From assembly GCA_013032095.1 (NCBI GenBank), contig WQBJ01000009.1, forward strand, positions 1-64,000: a stretch of DNA of 64,000 nt, in the 5' to 3' direction. Shown piece after piece: positions 16,532-25,418 of the stretch (its first letter is position 1; every line of letters starts with the position of its first letter). Under the pieces are notes generated by a model. It did not search any database and was not told where the DNA came from. It saw only the letters and a program-made list of their open reading frames with translations. Source of the DNA: Ruegeria atlantica (GTDB lineage: Bacteria > Pseudomonadota > Alphaproteobacteria > Rhodobacterales > Rhodobacteraceae). The position numbers and the translations under genes are program-made.

Positions 16532-17499
16532 TGAAGGATTGTAACATGTACATCCCGACTTATGAGGACATGCTCGCTGCGCATGATCGGATCGAACCCT
16601 ATATCCGCCGCACGCCGGTACGGACATCCGACTATCTCAACGAACTGACCGGTGCGCAGCTGTTCTTCAAATGCGAGAACTTTCAGGAGCCGGGCGCCTT
16701 CAAGGTACGAGGCGCCACAAATGCGGTGTTCGGTCTTGATGACGAACAGGCGAAGAAGGGTGTCGCAACTCATTCCTCAGGCAATCACGCATCGTGCCTG
16801 TCCTACGCGGCGATGAAGCGAGGCATTCCCTGCAACGTGGTTATGCCGCGCACCGCACCCCAAGCGAAGAAAGACACGGTTCGTCGATACGGCGGTAAGA
16901 TCACCGAGTGCGAGCCCTCGACATCGTCTCGCGAAGCGACCTTTGCTGAGGTTCAGGCAGCCACGGGAGGAGATTTTGTCCATCCCTACAATGATCCTCG
17001 CGTGATCGCCGGACAGGGCACCTGTTCACGCGAGTTCATTGAGCAGACCGACGGCTTGGATGCAGTGGTCGCGCCCATCGGCGGCGGCGGCATGGTGTCC
17101 GGCACCTGCCTGACCCTATCCACTCTGGCTCCGGAAACTGCGATCATAGCGGCAGAGCCTGAACAGGCTGATGATGCCTATCGTAGCTTCAAGGCTGGTC
17201 ACATCATTGCGGATGACGCTCCGAAGACGATTGCCGACGGGCTGCTGGTTCCGCTGAAAGACCTAACCTGGCACTTCGTGTCGAACCACGTCTCGGAAAT
17301 CTACACAGCTTCAGAGCAAGAGATCATCGATGCGATGAAGCTGACGTGGAAACACCTGCGGATCGTGATGGAACCATCCTCGGCCGTACCGCTGGCCACA
17401 ATCCTGAAGAACCCGGACGCATTTAATGGCAAGCGTGTCGGTCTCATCATAACCGGGGGCAATGTCGATCTGGACAAGCTGCCCTGGCTGAACACGTGA
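16528..17499 (+). CDS. bhcB: BhcB, beta-hydroxyaspartate dehydratase
   Basis: This protein of up to 323 residues is a serine/threonine dehydratase-fold PLP enzyme. EPGAFKVRGATNA carries the Schiff-base Lys59, SSGNHASCLSYAA the substrate loop, and PIGGGGMVSGT the phosphate-binding glycines. In the cycle it dehydrates (2R,3S)-beta-hydroxyaspartate to iminosuccinate. The ATG at 16528 overlaps the bhcA stop and has AGAAGGA upstream; a second start at 16546 (MYIPTYEDM) with GAAGG is also plausible and would give a protein nearer the usual length. The neighbours on both sides fix the identity. Confidence 0.92.
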   Translation: MMKDCNMYIPTYEDMLAAHDRIEPYIRRTPVRTSDYLNELTGAQLFFKCENFQEPGAFKVRGATNAVFGLDDEQAKKGVATHSSGNHASCLSYAAMKRGIPCNVVMPRTAPQAKKDTVRRYGGKITECEPSTSSREATFAEVQAATGGDFVHPYNDPRVIAGQGTCSREFIEQTDGLDAVVAPIGGGGMVSGTCLTLSTLAPETAIIAAEPEQADDAYRSFKAGHIIADDAPKTIADGLLVPLKDLTWHFVSNHVSEIYTASEQEIIDAMKLTWKHLRIVMEPSSAVPLATILKNPDAFNGKRVGLIITGGNVDLDKLPWLNT

Positions 17500-17526
17500 C
17501 ATCAATCCCGACATAGGAATACGGAA

Positions 17527-18690
17527 ATGAAAGATATGACCAATCTCGACCAATTCGAAGTAGGCTATGACATTCCGGCCAAGCCCGGAATGGATGAAGC
17601 AGATATCCAGACCCCCAGCCTGGTGCTGGATCTTGATGCGCTGGAGCGCAACATCAAGAAGATGGGCGACTATGCCAAAGCGCATGGCATGCGTCACCGC
17701 GTGCACGGGAAAATGCACAAGTCGGTGGACGTGGCGAAGCTGCAGGAAAAAATCGGTGGAGCCGTTGGCGTCTGCTGTCAGAAAGTTTCCGAGGCGGAAG
17801 TTTTTGTTCGCGGCGGTATCAAGGATGTTCTGGTGTCGAACCAGGTGCGCGATCCGGCCAAAATCGATCGTCTTGCCAGTCTGCCAAAGCTGGGCAGCCG
17901 TATCATCGTTTGTGTCGATGATTTGGACAATGTTGCGGATCTTTCGGGCGCGGCGGTCGATCATGGAACACAACTGGAGGTCTTCGTCGAAATCGACTGC
18001 GGCGCCGGGCGTTGCGGCGTGACCACGACGCCCGAAGTGATCGAAATTGCCAAAGCGGTAGAAGCGGCCGACAACCTGAAGTTCACCGGCATTCAAGCCT
18101 ATCAGGGCGCGATGCAGCACCTCGACAGCTATGAGGCGCGCAAGGAGAAGCTCGACACCGCAATCGCGATGGTTAAAGACGCCGTTGAAGGCCTCAAGGC
18201 CGAAGGCATCGAGTGCGAGCTGGTCTCGGGCGGCGGCACCGGTTCCTACTACTTCGAGTCCAATTCGGGCGTGTACAATGAACTGCAATGCGGGTCTTAC
18301 GCATTCATGGATGCCGATTACGGTCGCATCTTGGACAAAGAGGGTAACCGCATTGATCAGGGCGAGTGGGAAAACGCCTTCTTCATCCTGACCAGCGTCA
18401 TGAGCCACGCCAAGGCGGACAAAGCGATTGTTGATGCAGGCCTCAAGGCACAATCCGTGGACAGTGGTCTGCCGGTCGTCTTCGGGCGCGACGATGTCGA
18501 GTACATCAAGTGCTCGGACGAACACGGCGTTGTCATGGACCCGAATGGAGTTCTGCAGGTCAACGACAAGCTCAAGTTGGTGCCCGGCCACTGCGACCCA
18601 ACCGCGAACGTGCACGATTGGTATGTCGGTGTCCGCAACGGAAAGGTCGAATGCGTTTGGCCCGTATCCGCCCGCGGTCGCGCTTATTGA
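17527..18690 (+). CDS. bhcC: BhcC, beta-hydroxyaspartate aldolase
   Basis: This 387-residue protein is a D-threonine-aldolase-like enzyme of the alanine racemase N-terminal fold type. The PLP Lys lies in RHRVHGKMHKSVDVAK near residues 57-65, followed by GVCCQKVSEAEVF and the C-terminal metal-binding HCDPTANVHDWYVG region (about residues 358-371). It condenses glycine with glyoxylate to (2R,3S)-beta-hydroxyaspartate, the carbon-carbon bond-forming step of the cycle. GGAATACGGA precedes the ATG. A stem-loop and 115 bases separate it from bhcD. Confidence 0.92.
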   Translation: MKDMTNLDQFEVGYDIPAKPGMDEADIQTPSLVLDLDALERNIKKMGDYAKAHGMRHRVHGKMHKSVDVAKLQEKIGGAVGVCCQKVSEAEVFVRGGIKDVLVSNQVRDPAKIDRLASLPKLGSRIIVCVDDLDNVADLSGAAVDHGTQLEVFVEIDCGAGRCGVTTTPEVIEIAKAVEAADNLKFTGIQAYQGAMQHLDSYEARKEKLDTAIAMVKDAVEGLKAEGIECELVSGGGTGSYYFESNSGVYNELQCGSYAFMDADYGRILDKEGNRIDQGEWENAFFILTSVMSHAKADKAIVDAGLKAQSVDSGLPVVFGRDDVEYIKCSDEHGVVMDPNGVLQVNDKLKLVPGHCDPTANVHDWYVGVRNGKVECVWPVSARGRAY

Positions 18691-18740
18691 GCCGGACTAT
18701 TTAAGGCCGAAATGTCTGGCTCGCATGTAGCCAGATAGCC

Positions 18741-18780
18741 GCCCGCGTGCATTCCCTCCCTTCGGGAAATGCACACGGGC
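18741..18780. repeat. Stem-loop between bhcC and bhcD
   Basis: GCCCGCGTGCATTCCC pairs with GGGAAATGCACACGGGC around a short loop, giving a near-perfect ~16-bp stem. There is no T-run after it, so it is unlikely to be a strong intrinsic terminator. It more likely sets relative transcript levels or stability of bhcABC versus bhcD. Confidence 0.6.
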
Positions 18781-18805
18781 GCACGAATTCTGAACGGAGA
18801 AATAC

Positions 18806-19771
18806 ATGTTGATTGTACCCGAGCGTGAAATCGCTGACCTCATGACCCGCGAAGCGGCCTTTGATGCCGTGGAAAAGGTCTTTGCCGCAATGGCGTCTGG
18901 CGACGCCTACAACTTCCCGGTCGTGCGCGAAGCCATCGGGCACGAAGATGCACTTTATGGCTTCAAGGGTGGGTTTGATCGAGCGGGGCTGACGCTTGGC
19001 TTGAAAGCGGGCGGATACTGGCCAAACAACTTGGAAAAACGTGGGCTGATCAACCACCAGTCTACTGTTTTTCTCTTTGACCCTGACACCGGAAAACCGT
19101 CGGCTATGGTGGGCGGCAACCTTCTGACAGCCTTGCGTACCGCGGCGGCGTCTTCGGTATCGATCAAACACCTCGCTCGCAAGGACGCCAAGGTTATCGG
19201 CATGATCGGCGCTGGCCACCAGGCTGCATTCCAGTTGCGTGCGGCATTGGAACAGCGCGTCTTTGAAAAGGTCATCGGCTGGAACTACCACCCCGAGATG
19301 CTTCCAAATATCGAGAAAGTCGCCAATGATGCCGGTGTAGCGTTTGAAGCAGTCGAGCTGAATGGCATGGCGGAGGCGGATGTGATCATCTCGATCACCT
19401 CGGCGTTTGCACCGTCGCTGATGGCGGATCATGTCGCTCCCGGAACGCATGTCGCTTGTATGGGCACTGATACTAAGGGCAAGCAAGAGGTGGAAGCCGC
19501 TCTGCTGGCTAAGGCGAGTGTTTTCACCGACGAAGTTGCTCAATCCATCACCATCGGTGAAGCGCAACATGCCGTCGCCCAAGGTCTGATCGCAGAAAGC
19601 GACGTGGCTCAGCTTGGCGCGGTCATCAACGGCACAAACCCGGGCCGGACATCGGATGATCAGATCACGCTGTTCGATGGCACAGGGGTGGGCCTTCAGG
19701 ATCTCGCGGTCGCCGCATCCGTGGTGGATCTGGCCGTTCAGAAAGGGATCGCAATCAAGGTCGATTTCTGA
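18806..19771 (+). CDS. bhcD: BhcD, iminosuccinate reductase
   Basis: This 321-residue protein belongs to the ornithine cyclodeaminase/mu-crystallin family. It has GGNLLTALRTAAASSVS in the substrate domain and the Rossmann dinucleotide motif VIGMIGAGHQAAFQL at about residues 131-145. In the cycle it reduces iminosuccinate with NADH to L-aspartate, which feeds BhcA. GGAGAAATAC precedes the ATG. It closes the set bhcABCD, so the whole cycle is encoded here. Confidence 0.92.
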   Translation: MLIVPEREIADLMTREAAFDAVEKVFAAMASGDAYNFPVVREAIGHEDALYGFKGGFDRAGLTLGLKAGGYWPNNLEKRGLINHQSTVFLFDPDTGKPSAMVGGNLLTALRTAAASSVSIKHLARKDAKVIGMIGAGHQAAFQLRAALEQRVFEKVIGWNYHPEMLPNIEKVANDAGVAFEAVELNGMAEADVIISITSAFAPSLMADHVAPGTHVACMGTDTKGKQEVEAALLAKASVFTDEVAQSITIGEAQHAVAQGLIAESDVAQLGAVINGTNPGRTSDDQITLFDGTGVGLQDLAVAASVVDLAVQKGIAIKVDF

Positions 19772-20279
19772 AAGCAAACGAGTGTAACCTGCCTCGGCGA
19801 ATTGTCGGTTATTGCCTTTCCAATTTGACGCTCATGGCGACGGATGGAAGCGATTTCTCCCTTTCGCCGCTGATAGGTTGCCCCTTTGTTTACGCCATTC
19901 CGTGCACCAGCCCTGCGGGCGGCCCGGAAATTCAGGGCTGGGTATAACCCCGAACGCCAAGGGAATTACACCTTGTTCTCAAGGTAATCGCTACCATTAT
20001 CAGGAGCCCTACGAGACGAGTTCTGGTCGAATGCTTGGACTATCAACTCAGGTCACATTATATCATCGTAAAGTCAGAGAGACTGTCGCCAACGAGTTGC
20101 GTAACCGGGATCGCAAGTGTTCTGGTCTGTGCCGATACGGATGCGGAAGTGGACAGCCGGAATCACCTGAAGTGTGCCGCAGAAGGTCGTAAGGTTGACC
20201 CGGCATTGATAGGTATCGGCAAGTTCACACATAGCATGCCCTGGAAGTGACGCTCTATGGTCTGGTCAATTTCGCGGCG
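19772..20279. other. Intergenic stretch after bhcD without a recognisable gene
   Basis: About 500 bases follow bhcD. Open frames of 60-126 codons are present but give no recognisable family and lack good ribosome binding sites. The region borders a decayed permease gene and is probably part of the same eroded DNA. No terminator with a T-run was found directly after bhcD. Confidence 0.4.
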
Positions 20280-20695
20280 TTAGCGGGCGCGGATGTTTCG
20301 ACCTTCGGCCACCAGAGGAATCATGATCGGGATGAAGGCAAACGACGTCCCTTGCACGATCGGCAGCCGGGCACCAACCGGGCCAAAACCAATGGATTGG
20401 AACAATGTAGCGGCGCCCGTAAAGAACATGGGCATCTGGATCATTTAGATCTTTTGCGTTAAGTCGGGCTATTCGAGCCGAATCTAAAATCGGCCGCGTC
20501 GTACACGAAAATGGCTGGCGTGACGTTGGAAGCGAACATCGCCAGCACATGCTGAATTCCCAATGGTACCGCTTTCAGAATCGGCGGCGAGTAAATCGAA
20601 TCGCGGAGCTGTTCCGGCGTTCCGATGGATGCATCTGAGATTGTGTCTTTCCTCGCTCGAGATACGTCGACCGGCTCCTCTTCCGGCGGCGTTCC
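20280..20695 (-). pseudogene. Remnant of an NCS2 xanthine/uracil permease
   Basis: Read on the minus strand, two frames together give the N-terminal part of a nucleobase:cation symporter-2. The first, ending at 20459, contains PPILKAVPLGIQHVLAMFAS and NVTPAIFVYDAADF. The second, 20450-20280, contains MIQMPMFFTGAATLFQSIGF, then GPVGARLPIVQGTSFAFIPI and MIPLV. They are separated by a stop and frame change, and everything after the third or fourth membrane segment is missing. The gene lay directly after allA in the same direction, so it was probably the purine or ureide importer of that operon. A complete NCS2-type carrier survives at 31200, which may have made this one dispensable. Confidence 0.8.
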
Positions 20696-21181
20696 TCATT
20701 CCGTGATAGTAAAGGCCTCCTCGAACCAATGCTCTTCGAGGTTGGGGCCGGTTCCTATTCGATCCACCACAGCAAAAAGGCCGGGAGCATGAAGTGGGGT
20801 TAGCACTCCATGCCATGTATTGCGGTGATAATTCACGCCCTGCCCAGGCGCTGTTTTGAAGGCGATGGGTTGCCCCGGCGTCCCGTCTTCGTCTGGTGCC
20901 ACAACCACAACAAAGGGTTTGTCCGACAAAGGCAGGAACGCCTGACTGCCATCCGGGTGACGCTCCACCATTTCCAGTTTGAAAGGCAGGTTGAAAGCCT
21001 CTGACTGAAATACGCTGATTCCCGCTCGACCCTCATGAAAATCCAACACAGCCCGGTCGTGATATCGCGCGCATTTGCCTTGGTTGATATACTTGTCTAC
21101 GTCGCCAGACACTTCGATCACATCTCCAAACGGCGCAAAGGCCTTCGCAGTCAGAGGCCGGAGTTTCAATGCAGCCGTCAT
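20696..21181 (-). CDS. allA: Ureidoglycolate lyase
   Basis: This 161-residue protein is a ureidoglycolate lyase (AllA family, cupin-like fold). Marks are LRPLTAKAFAPFGDVIEV at the N-terminus, the KYINQGKCARYHD segment, and FKTAPGQGVNYHRNTWHGVLTPL with conserved His residues. It splits (S)-ureidoglycolate into glyoxylate and urea, which is the branch point to the beta-hydroxyaspartate cycle encoded next door. The start overlaps the stop of the PuuE-UraD gene by 4 bases. Its stop codon borders the permease remnant. Confidence 0.9.
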   Translation of the reverse strand: MTAALKLRPLTAKAFAPFGDVIEVSGDVDKYINQGKCARYHDRAVLDFHEGRAGISVFQSEAFNLPFKLEMVERHPDGSQAFLPLSDKPFVVVVAPDEDGTPGQPIAFKTAPGQGVNYHRNTWHGVLTPLHAPGLFAVVDRIGTGPNLEEHWFEEAFTITE

Positions 21182-22590
21182 GCCGCGAACTTCTCGATCA
21201 GGCGCAGCTCGGCGATCCGTTCAACCTGGCGGCAGGCCTCTGCAAATTCGGTGTCGCGATCGCTGTCGATGCGGCGATGAAAGGCTTCCAGAATGCTGGC
21301 TTTCGTGTTGTCCTTGACCGCGATGATGAAAGGGAAACCGAATTTGGTTGTGTAGGCCTCGTTCAACGACGTGAAAGTTGCGCGCTCTTCATCCGTCAGC
21401 ATATCCAGACCCGCCCCTGCCTGCTCAGCGGTACTTTCTTTTGTCAGGCGACCAGCCGCGGCAAGCTTGCCTGCCAGATCCGGGTGGGCGGTCAGGACAC
21501 CGAGGCGTTGTTCCGCGGTTGCGGATCGGAACACCCGCGCCAGCGCATTGTGAACACCGGCGGCATTGTCATGCGTCGGGCCCAGTTCCAAATCAAACGC
21601 ACCTTCTGCAATCCACGGGCTGTGTTCAAACACACCGCCGAATTCAGTGACAAAGGTTGACTGATCCATTTCGGACGGGGTCAGACGTTGCATTGGTGGG
21701 TGCTCCTTAGCCCAGTGATCAGCGATCTGTTCACGCGTGGCGAACCAGACACCGTCGTGTTTTTTGAAATGTTCCAGCGCGCGCTTAAGTGCCATCGCGC
21801 GACCCGGGCGGCCAATCAACCTGCAGTGCAGGCCAATCGACAGCATTTTAGGTGCACCGGCCTCGCCCTCTGCATACAGCAAGTCGAAGCTGTCCTTCAG
21901 ATAGCTCTCGAACTGCTCGCCATTGGTGTAACCCGCCTGGATCGCAAAGCGCATGTCATTGCAGTCCATCGTGTAGGGCACAATTAACTGATCTTTGCCG
22001 CCAGCCTTTGTCCAATAAGGCAGATCGTCGGCGTAGCTGTCGGCGATATAGGCGAAATCGCCTTCCTCAGCCGCCAGATCGATAGTGCTCATCGAGCAGC
22101 GTCCTGTGTACCAGCCACGTGGCGGCTGGCCCGTGACCTCGGTATGTAGCTGGATCGCGTCACGAATCTGCGCCCGCTCTTCTTTCGGATTCATGTCCTT
22201 GTGTTCGATCCATTTCAGACCATGGCTGGCAATCTCCCACCCGGCTTGCTTCATCGCCGCTACCTGCTGCGGTGCGCGCGCCAAGGCAGTTGCAACGCCG
22301 TAAACTGTCACAGGCAGGTCTTTCAAAAGGTGATGAACTCGCCAGAACCCGGCTCGGCTGCCATACTCGTAAATGGATTCCATATTCCAGTGCCTTTGCC
22401 CCGGCCATGGGGCGGCACCTGTGATTTCGGACAAAAACGCCTCAGAGGCGGCGTCACCGTGCAAAACGTTGTTTTCGCCGCCTTCTTCGTAGTTCAATAC
22501 GATCTGAACCGCGATCTTCGCCCCGTTCGGCCAGTTCGCCGTCGGCATCTGCCGGCCATAGCCGGTCATGTCTCTTGGATAACGCGTCAC
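21178..22590 (-). CDS. PuuE allantoinase - UraD OHCU decarboxylase fusion
   Basis: This 470-residue protein joins two enzymes. Residues ~1-305 are a PuuE-type, polysaccharide-deacetylase-fold allantoinase (RYPRDMTGYGRQMP, QIVLNYEEGGENNVLHGD, GLKWIEHKDM, SIGLHCRLIGRPGRA). Residues ~315-470 are UraD (LTPSEMDQSTFVTEFGGVFE, HPDLAGKLAAAGRLTKEST, LNEAYTTKFGFPFIIAVKDN), the 2-oxo-4-hydroxy-4-carboxy-5-ureidoimidazoline decarboxylase. The fusion catalyses two consecutive steps: OHCU to (S)-allantoin, then allantoin to allantoate. HiuH, which makes OHCU, is encoded divergently 148 bases away. Separate genes are usual, but such fusions occur in alphaproteobacteria. Confidence 0.9.
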   Translation of the reverse strand: MTRYPRDMTGYGRQMPTANWPNGAKIAVQIVLNYEEGGENNVLHGDAASEAFLSEITGAAPWPGQRHWNMESIYEYGSRAGFWRVHHLLKDLPVTVYGVATALARAPQQVAAMKQAGWEIASHGLKWIEHKDMNPKEERAQIRDAIQLHTEVTGQPPRGWYTGRCSMSTIDLAAEEGDFAYIADSYADDLPYWTKAGGKDQLIVPYTMDCNDMRFAIQAGYTNGEQFESYLKDSFDLLYAEGEAGAPKMLSIGLHCRLIGRPGRAMALKRALEHFKKHDGVWFATREQIADHWAKEHPPMQRLTPSEMDQSTFVTEFGGVFEHSPWIAEGAFDLELGPTHDNAAGVHNALARVFRSATAEQRLGVLTAHPDLAGKLAAAGRLTKESTAEQAGAGLDMLTDEERATFTSLNEAYTTKFGFPFIIAVKDNTKASILEAFHRRIDSDRDTEFAEACRQVERIAELRLIEKFAA

Positions 22591-22640
22591 GTCACTTTCC
22601 TTCTTCTTGAGATGATGAATAACCCAGATAATCGCCGATG

Positions 22641-22654
22641 TTTTTCAAAAAATA
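22641..22654. promoter_or_regulatory. AT-rich motif in puuE/hiuH promoter shared with bhc promoter
   Basis: TTTTTCAAAAAATA in the divergent promoter of the PuuE-UraD and hiuH genes is nearly the same as TTTTTCAAAAATATA at 15272-15286, which includes the right arm of the candidate BhcR operator. A common regulator is possible, but the motif is AT-rich and could match by chance. The left arm of the bhc dyad is not present here. Confidence 0.25.
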
Positions 22655-22738
22655 TGCGAAGGAGCCTTTGGGCAGACTGCCTTTGCCTCCAGTGACGAAA
22701 TCAGATTAAAAAACTTGAAAACTTGAGGAGAGGCACAA

Positions 22739-23092
22739 ATGACCGGTTATCTTACAACACATGTGCTGGATACGGCTCGTGGGTTGCCCGCCGAAGGATT
22801 GAAAATCGAACTTTATCGTATTGAAGGCACAGATCGCACGTTGCTGAAAACTCTTTTCACAAACGACGATGGTCGTACCAACGAGCAGATTCTGCCCGAA
22901 GCTGAGTTTTCACTGGGCGAATACGAGCTGATCTTCTACGCCGGAGAATACCTGAATGCCTCTGGCACCCCGCCTGAAGATCCACGTTTTCTGGATGTGA
23001 TTCCAATCCGCTTCGGGATGTCCGAGCACTCGCACTACCACGTCCCTTTGCTACTCTCGCCCTTCGGTTACTCCACCTATCGCGGTAGCTAA
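22739..23092 (+). CDS. hiuH: 5-hydroxyisourate hydrolase (HiuH, transthyretin-like)
   Basis: This 117-residue protein is a transthyretin-related 5-hydroxyisourate hydrolase. The catalytic residues are visible: His in [11 protein letters not shown], Arg in DDGRTNE, His in [19 protein letters not shown], and the family's C-terminal YRGS. It hydrolyses 5-hydroxyisourate to OHCU, between PuuD and UraD in urate catabolism. GAGGAG precedes the ATG. Its stop overlaps the convergent LysR gene by 4 bases. Confidence 0.95.
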   Translation: MTGYLTTHVLDTARGLPAEGLKIELYRIEGTDRTLLKTLFTNDDGRTNEQILPEAEFSLGEYELIFYAGEYLNASGTPPEDPRFLDVIPIRFGMSEHSHYHVPLLLSPFGYSTYRGS

Positions 23093-24018
23093 GCAACCGA
23101 GCGAGACGTATTTGTCGCGGCAATCGTTGATCCGATGCGATCTATCATGAATTCCATGAAGAGACGCGTTTTTGGATCCTGCATACGTCGGTGCGTAAAC
23201 AGACATGCCATCTGTATCGGTTCCGGAGGTGTTTGTTCTGCCACCGGAACCAAAGTTCCGGCCCCGAGATGCTGAGCAACCTCAAAAATCGGCTTCAGGG
23301 CGATACCATGACCGGCCAGGGCCCAATCAGTCAGCACATCACCGTCGTCTGACTCGTAGCGTCCAGAGACGCGAAATCGTTTTGGTCCTGTGTCTGTTCT
23401 CAAGAGCCACTGGAATTCGGTCGCACCAGGAAACCGCAAACTGAGGCATTCATGCGCATCGGCAATGATGTCGTCGCCGCTTGCGGGCATCCCTCGTTTT
23501 TTGATGTATTTCGGGGATGCACACAGAACCCTCTCAACATCTGCTATTTTTCGGATACGTAAATTGCTGTCCTCGGGCTGACCCAGGAAAAAGGCCAGAT
23601 CCAGGCCCTCGGTTGTCAGATCTACCTTTCGATCAGTCAGCCGCAGTCGAACGTTAACCTCAGGGTATTCAGCAAGAAACTTTGGCACTTGGGGCGCGAT
23701 CAATCGCCGACCCACACCCAATGGTGCAGCAACGTAGAGTGAGCCTTTCAGGTTCTCTGTAATGTTGACAATTTGAGCTTCGGCCCTTTCGACCGCTTCA
23801 AGGATTTCAGCCGCCCCCCCATAGAAAGATTTTCCTTGCTCTGTGGGAGTGAGGCTGCGCGTAGTGCGCTGAAACAATCGCACACCAAGGTGCTCTTCGA
23901 GTTGTGAAATTCGCGCCGAAGTTACTGCCGGAGAAACCCGCAAATCACGACCTGCGGCGGACATGCTGCCCAGTTCATAGACCCGGACAAAGGTTCTGAT
24001 GTTATCAAGGTAAGACAT
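23089..24018 (-). CDS. LysR-family regulator in purine cluster (copy 1)
   Basis: This 309-residue LysR protein has a helix-turn-helix at residues ~16-40 ([28 protein letters not shown]) and an effector domain with [22 protein letters not shown]. It is divergent from puuD and convergent with hiuH. A second LysR at 25419-26321 is clearly paralogous (shared [30 protein letters not shown] and [13 protein letters not shown]). Both are probably purine or urate-responsive and control their divergent neighbours. The effector is not known. Confidence 0.9.
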   Translation of the reverse strand: MSYLDNIRTFVRVYELGSMSAAGRDLRVSPAVTSARISQLEEHLGVRLFQRTTRSLTPTEQGKSFYGGAAEILEAVERAEAQIVNITENLKGSLYVAAPLGVGRRLIAPQVPKFLAEYPEVNVRLRLTDRKVDLTTEGLDLAFFLGQPEDSNLRIRKIADVERVLCASPKYIKKRGMPASGDDIIADAHECLSLRFPGATEFQWLLRTDTGPKRFRVSGRYESDDGDVLTDWALAGHGIALKPIFEVAQHLGAGTLVPVAEQTPPEPIQMACLFTHRRMQDPKTRLFMEFMIDRIGSTIAATNTSRSVA

Positions 24019-24119
24019 TTTTTTGCATTTTTTGATACTTCTTGGTCTTTGCCAGCAATACCAGAATAAAACAGCCTCGCATAGAGTGCCAGGAACTATA
24101 GAATCTAAGGAGCAAAGCC

Positions 24120-25352
24120 ATGTACGACTTGGCCGTTATATGGGAGTGGATCGCTTTTTCCGTCCGCTGGCTACATGTGATCACCGCGATGGCCTGGATT
24201 GGGGCATCATTCTACTTTATCGCGCTTGACCTCATGCTAAAGCCGAACCCCGCCCTGCCGGATGGGGCCTACGGCGAAGAATGGGAAGTGCATGGAGGCG
24301 GGTTCTACCACACTGTCAAATATCTTGTGGCGCCCGCCCGGATGCCCGAGCACCTGACGTGGCACAAATGGCAGAGCTATACGACATGGCTCTCAGGCGC
24401 GGCGTTGCTTATGATCATCTACTGGGTTGGCGGTGAACTGTTCCTGCTCGATCCAACCAAAGTGGACCTCGCGCTGTGGCAGGGTATCCTGATCTCTGGC
24501 GGTTCACTGACGATCGGTTGGTTGCTCTACGATCAGATGTGCAAATCGAAACTGAGCGATCACCCGACCGTTCTGATGCTGCTATTGTTCGTGATCCTTG
24601 TGCTCATGTCCTGGGGCTACAACCAGATATTCACCGGTCGTGCTGCGCTTTTGCACCTTGGTGCGTTCACCGCGACGATCATGACGGCCAACGTGTTCTT
24701 CCAGATCATGCCGAACCAGCGGATCGTCGTCGAAGACCTCAAGGCCGGTCGCACGCCTGACGCCAAGTACGGGAAAATCGCCAAGGTACGATCCACGCAC
24801 AACAACTATCTGACCCTGCCGGTCGTGTTCCTGATGCTGTCGAACCACTATCCGCTGGCTTTCGGCACCGAGTATTCGTGGATCATTGCCAGCCTGATCT
24901 TCCTGACAGGCGTGACCATCCGGCACTACTTCAACACGATGCACGCAACCGGAAAGGGCCCACACTGGACCTGGGGAGTCACCGTTATTCTCATGGTTGT
25001 GATCGCTTGGCTTTCATCCGTCAGAAACGGTGAGACGTGGGAAGACGCAGAAGCACGTGAGCTGACGCCATACGAACAGAAATATGCGTCAGCCGCCGGG
25101 TTTGAGGAAGCCTATGACACGGTCCTCGGAAACTGTTCAATGTGCCACGCGCGCGAGCCTGTTTATGGCACTATGAAATGGGCTCCGAAAAAGGTTTATC
25201 TAGAAACACTCGGTGACGTCGCCCGTCAGGCCGACCAGATTTATCTGCAGGCCGGGATCAGCCACGCAATGCCGCCTCCATCGGCAGTTCAAATGGATGA
25301 AGAGGCGCGTCAGACAATCATCGCGTGGGTGCGTGAGGTTCGGGAACAATAG
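24120..25352 (+). CDS. puuD: Urate hydroxylase PuuD (membrane, cytochrome c fused)
   Basis: This 410-residue protein is a PuuD-type urate oxidase. The N-terminal ~300 residues carry about eight membrane helices (VRWLHVITAMAWIGASFYF, WLSGAALLMIIYW) with many conserved His. The C-terminal periplasmic domain has a single c-type haem site Cys339-Ser-Met-Cys342-His343 (NCSMCHA). It oxidises urate to 5-hydroxyisourate using the cytochrome chain rather than oxygen directly. A good AAGGAG precedes the ATG. It is flanked by the two LysR paralogues and ends at a hairpin terminator. Confidence 0.93.
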   Translation: MYDLAVIWEWIAFSVRWLHVITAMAWIGASFYFIALDLMLKPNPALPDGAYGEEWEVHGGGFYHTVKYLVAPARMPEHLTWHKWQSYTTWLSGAALLMIIYWVGGELFLLDPTKVDLALWQGILISGGSLTIGWLLYDQMCKSKLSDHPTVLMLLLFVILVLMSWGYNQIFTGRAALLHLGAFTATIMTANVFFQIMPNQRIVVEDLKAGRTPDAKYGKIAKVRSTHNNYLTLPVVFLMLSNHYPLAFGTEYSWIIASLIFLTGVTIRHYFNTMHATGKGPHWTWGVTVILMVVIAWLSSVRNGETWEDAEARELTPYEQKYASAAGFEEAYDTVLGNCSMCHAREPVYGTMKWAPKKVYLETLGDVARQADQIYLQAGISHAMPPPSAVQMDEEARQTIIAWVREVREQ

Positions 25353-25379
25353 ACGCGTGCCAAAAAGATGGCGGCTGGT

Positions 25380-25405
25380 AAACTGGGCTTATACGCCCAG
25401 TTTTT
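25380..25405 (+). terminator. Intrinsic terminator after puuD
   Basis: AAACTGGGC and GCCCAGTTT form a 9-bp stem around TTATAC, followed by T residues, 27 bases after the puuD stop. It probably also limits read-through from the convergent LysR gene on the other strand. Confidence 0.85.
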
Positions 25406-25418
25406 GTGCTTCATATGA

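Noticed and set aside
17311-18615. A 434-codon open frame antisense to bhcC
   Set aside because: It mirrors the coding strand of a well-identified enzyme and has no recognisable features.
18701-19777. A 358-codon open frame antisense to bhcD
   Set aside because: Same explanation: shadow of a confirmed gene.
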